Assembly (NCBI GenBank): GCA_013698195.1
Contig: JACCVK010000082.1
Span: 1 to 6,690 of the forward strand
DNA: 6,690 nucleotides
Source: Actinomycetota bacterium
Lineage (GTDB): Bacteria > Actinomycetota > Thermoleophilia > Gaiellales > Gaiellaceae
Direction: 5' to 3'
The translations under genes were made by a program, and so were the position numbers. The notes beneath the pieces are model-generated. The model was not told where the DNA came from, did no database searches, and saw nothing but the letters and a program-made list of their open reading frames with translations. This document shows, piece by piece, positions 5,858 through 6,690 of the stretch (within the stretch, counting starts at the first letter, position 1; each line of letters starts with the position of its first letter).

Positions 5858-6690
5858 CACCTGACTGACCGAACTGGGGAGCACGAGCCGGAAGCGGCTA
5901 CCGCTCCCGGGCTGCGATTCGAGCTCGATGCGACCGCCGAGCGCGACGGCGAGCTCACGAGCAATGGGAAGTCCCAACCCGGTGCCTTCGACATCGTGGG
6001 AGATGAATGCCTGGAAGATCCGCTCCTTCTGCTCGGGCGGTATCCCCGGACCCGAGTCGATGACGTCGACCTTCACCGTGCCATTCGCGGCCTGGAGGGC
6101 GAGGCCGATGCGTCCACCGTCAGGCGTCCACCGAAATGCGTTCGACAGAAGATTCGAGATGACCTGCACCACGCGGTCGCCGTCCGAGACGATGACCGGC
6201 GCTTCCTCGTCCGCCGACACCTGATAGTCGATGTCACGCCGCCTCGCCTCCTCGGAGAACGCGCCGAAGGCCTGCTCGACGACGCGCCCCATGTCGACCT
6301 CCTCGTGACGAACCGTGAACCGATGCGCCTGCAGCTTTGCGAGGTCGAGGACGTCTCCGACGAGCCGCTCGAGCCGATCCGTCTCGGCAGCGATGATCTC
6401 GAGGGACGCCGTGACCTGGTCAGGGTCGGTGACGATGCCTTCGCGCAGCGCCTCCACGTGTCCACGGATCGCCGTCAGCGGGGTGCGCAGCTCGTGCGAT
6501 ACCGACATCAGGAACGATCGCTTCAACCGCTCTGCTTCGGAGAGCTTCTCCACCATTCCCCTGAAGCGCTCGCTGAGCAGCGAGATCTCGTCGCTGCCAC
6601 GGCCCTCGGGAATGTCGACGTCGTACCGACCGCGCGCGACGTGCTCCGCCGCGCGCGTCAGGCCCAGCACCGGCTCGGTGAGCCTGCGCG
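5849..6690 (-). CDS. Sensor histidine kinase, C-terminal part (N-terminus beyond right window edge)
   Basis: This is a two-component membrane sensor kinase that autophosphorylates a histidine and passes the phosphate to a response regulator not seen here. The frame is open to the right edge, giving 279 residues of its C-terminal part. Counted from the first complete codon, the end of a HAMP linker (about 1-50, including DEISLLSERF) leads into the dimerisation helix with the H-box SHELRTPL and phospho-acceptor H65. The ATP-binding domain follows: N-box NLLSNAF with N183, G1 box DSGPGIP (211-217), F box RIFQAF (223-228) and G2 box GTGLGLPIA (235-243). All catalytic boxes are intact. The GTG at 6670 falls inside the HAMP region and is not the real start. 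The HAMP domain implies an upstream membrane-bound sensor part. The signal sensed cannot be told from this fragment. The gene ends in a 4-bp convergent overlap with the unknown plus-strand gene. Confidence 0.95.
   Translation of the reverse strand, partial: RRLTEPVLGLTRAAEHVARGRYDVDIPEGRGSDEISLLSERFRGMVEKLSEAERLKRSFLMSVSHELRTPLTAIRGHVEALREGIVTDPDQVTASLEIIAAETDRLERLVGDVLDLAKLQAHRFTVRHEEVDMGRVVEQAFGAFSEEARRRDIDYQVSADEEAPVIVSDGDRVVQVISNLLSNAFRWTPDGGRIGLALQAANGTVKVDVIDSGPGIPPEQKERIFQAFISHDVEGTGLGLPIARELAVALGGRIELESQPGSGSRFRLVLPSSVSQVRR

Noticed and set aside
6668..6670. GTG at 6670 as the start of the histidine kinase
   Set aside because: The frame continues upstream with HAMP-like residues to the window edge, so the GTG is internal and the gene is cut by the window.

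Overview
This 6.7-kb window comes from a high-GC bacterial chromosome. It holds five housekeeping genes on the minus strand and one unrecognised gene on the plus strand. Three things suggest Actinomycetota, possibly a deep lineage such as Thermoleophilia: the high GC content, frequent GTG starts, and a SecF motif reading Y-D where most bacteria have N-D. The lineage is an inference; no rRNA or other marker is present.

Layout, right to left in the direction of most transcription. At 6690-5849 (minus) lies the C-terminal part of a HAMP/HisKA/HATPase sensor histidine kinase, cut by the right edge. At about 5328-5852 (plus) is a small soluble, charged, probably coiled-coil protein of unknown function. 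It meets the kinase tail to tail with overlapping stop codons and stands head to head with queA. Then come queA (5300-4362), a 175-bp spacer with possible RNA structure, tgt (4186-3056), yajC (3068-2658, overlapping tgt by 13 bp) and a fused secDF (2642 to beyond the left edge), all minus.

Two functional modules are joined in one likely operon. Tgt and QueA act in sequence in queuosine tRNA modification: Tgt exchanges G34 for preQ1, and QueA adds the cyclopentane moiety from S-adenosylmethionine. YajC and SecDF are accessory membrane parts of the Sec translocase; SecDF uses the proton gradient to help pull proteins out of the cell. The order queA-tgt-yajC-secD-secF is a widespread, conserved arrangement. 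Short gaps and overlaps (13-bp tgt/yajC overlap, 15-bp yajC/secDF gap) indicate translational coupling.

I see no mobile element, CRISPR array, tRNA, rRNA or defence system. The genes are mostly textbook families. The unexplained parts are the unknown plus-strand gene with its very tight divergent and convergent junctions, and the potentially structured leader in front of tgt. Every stretch over 300 bp is occupied by a gene.
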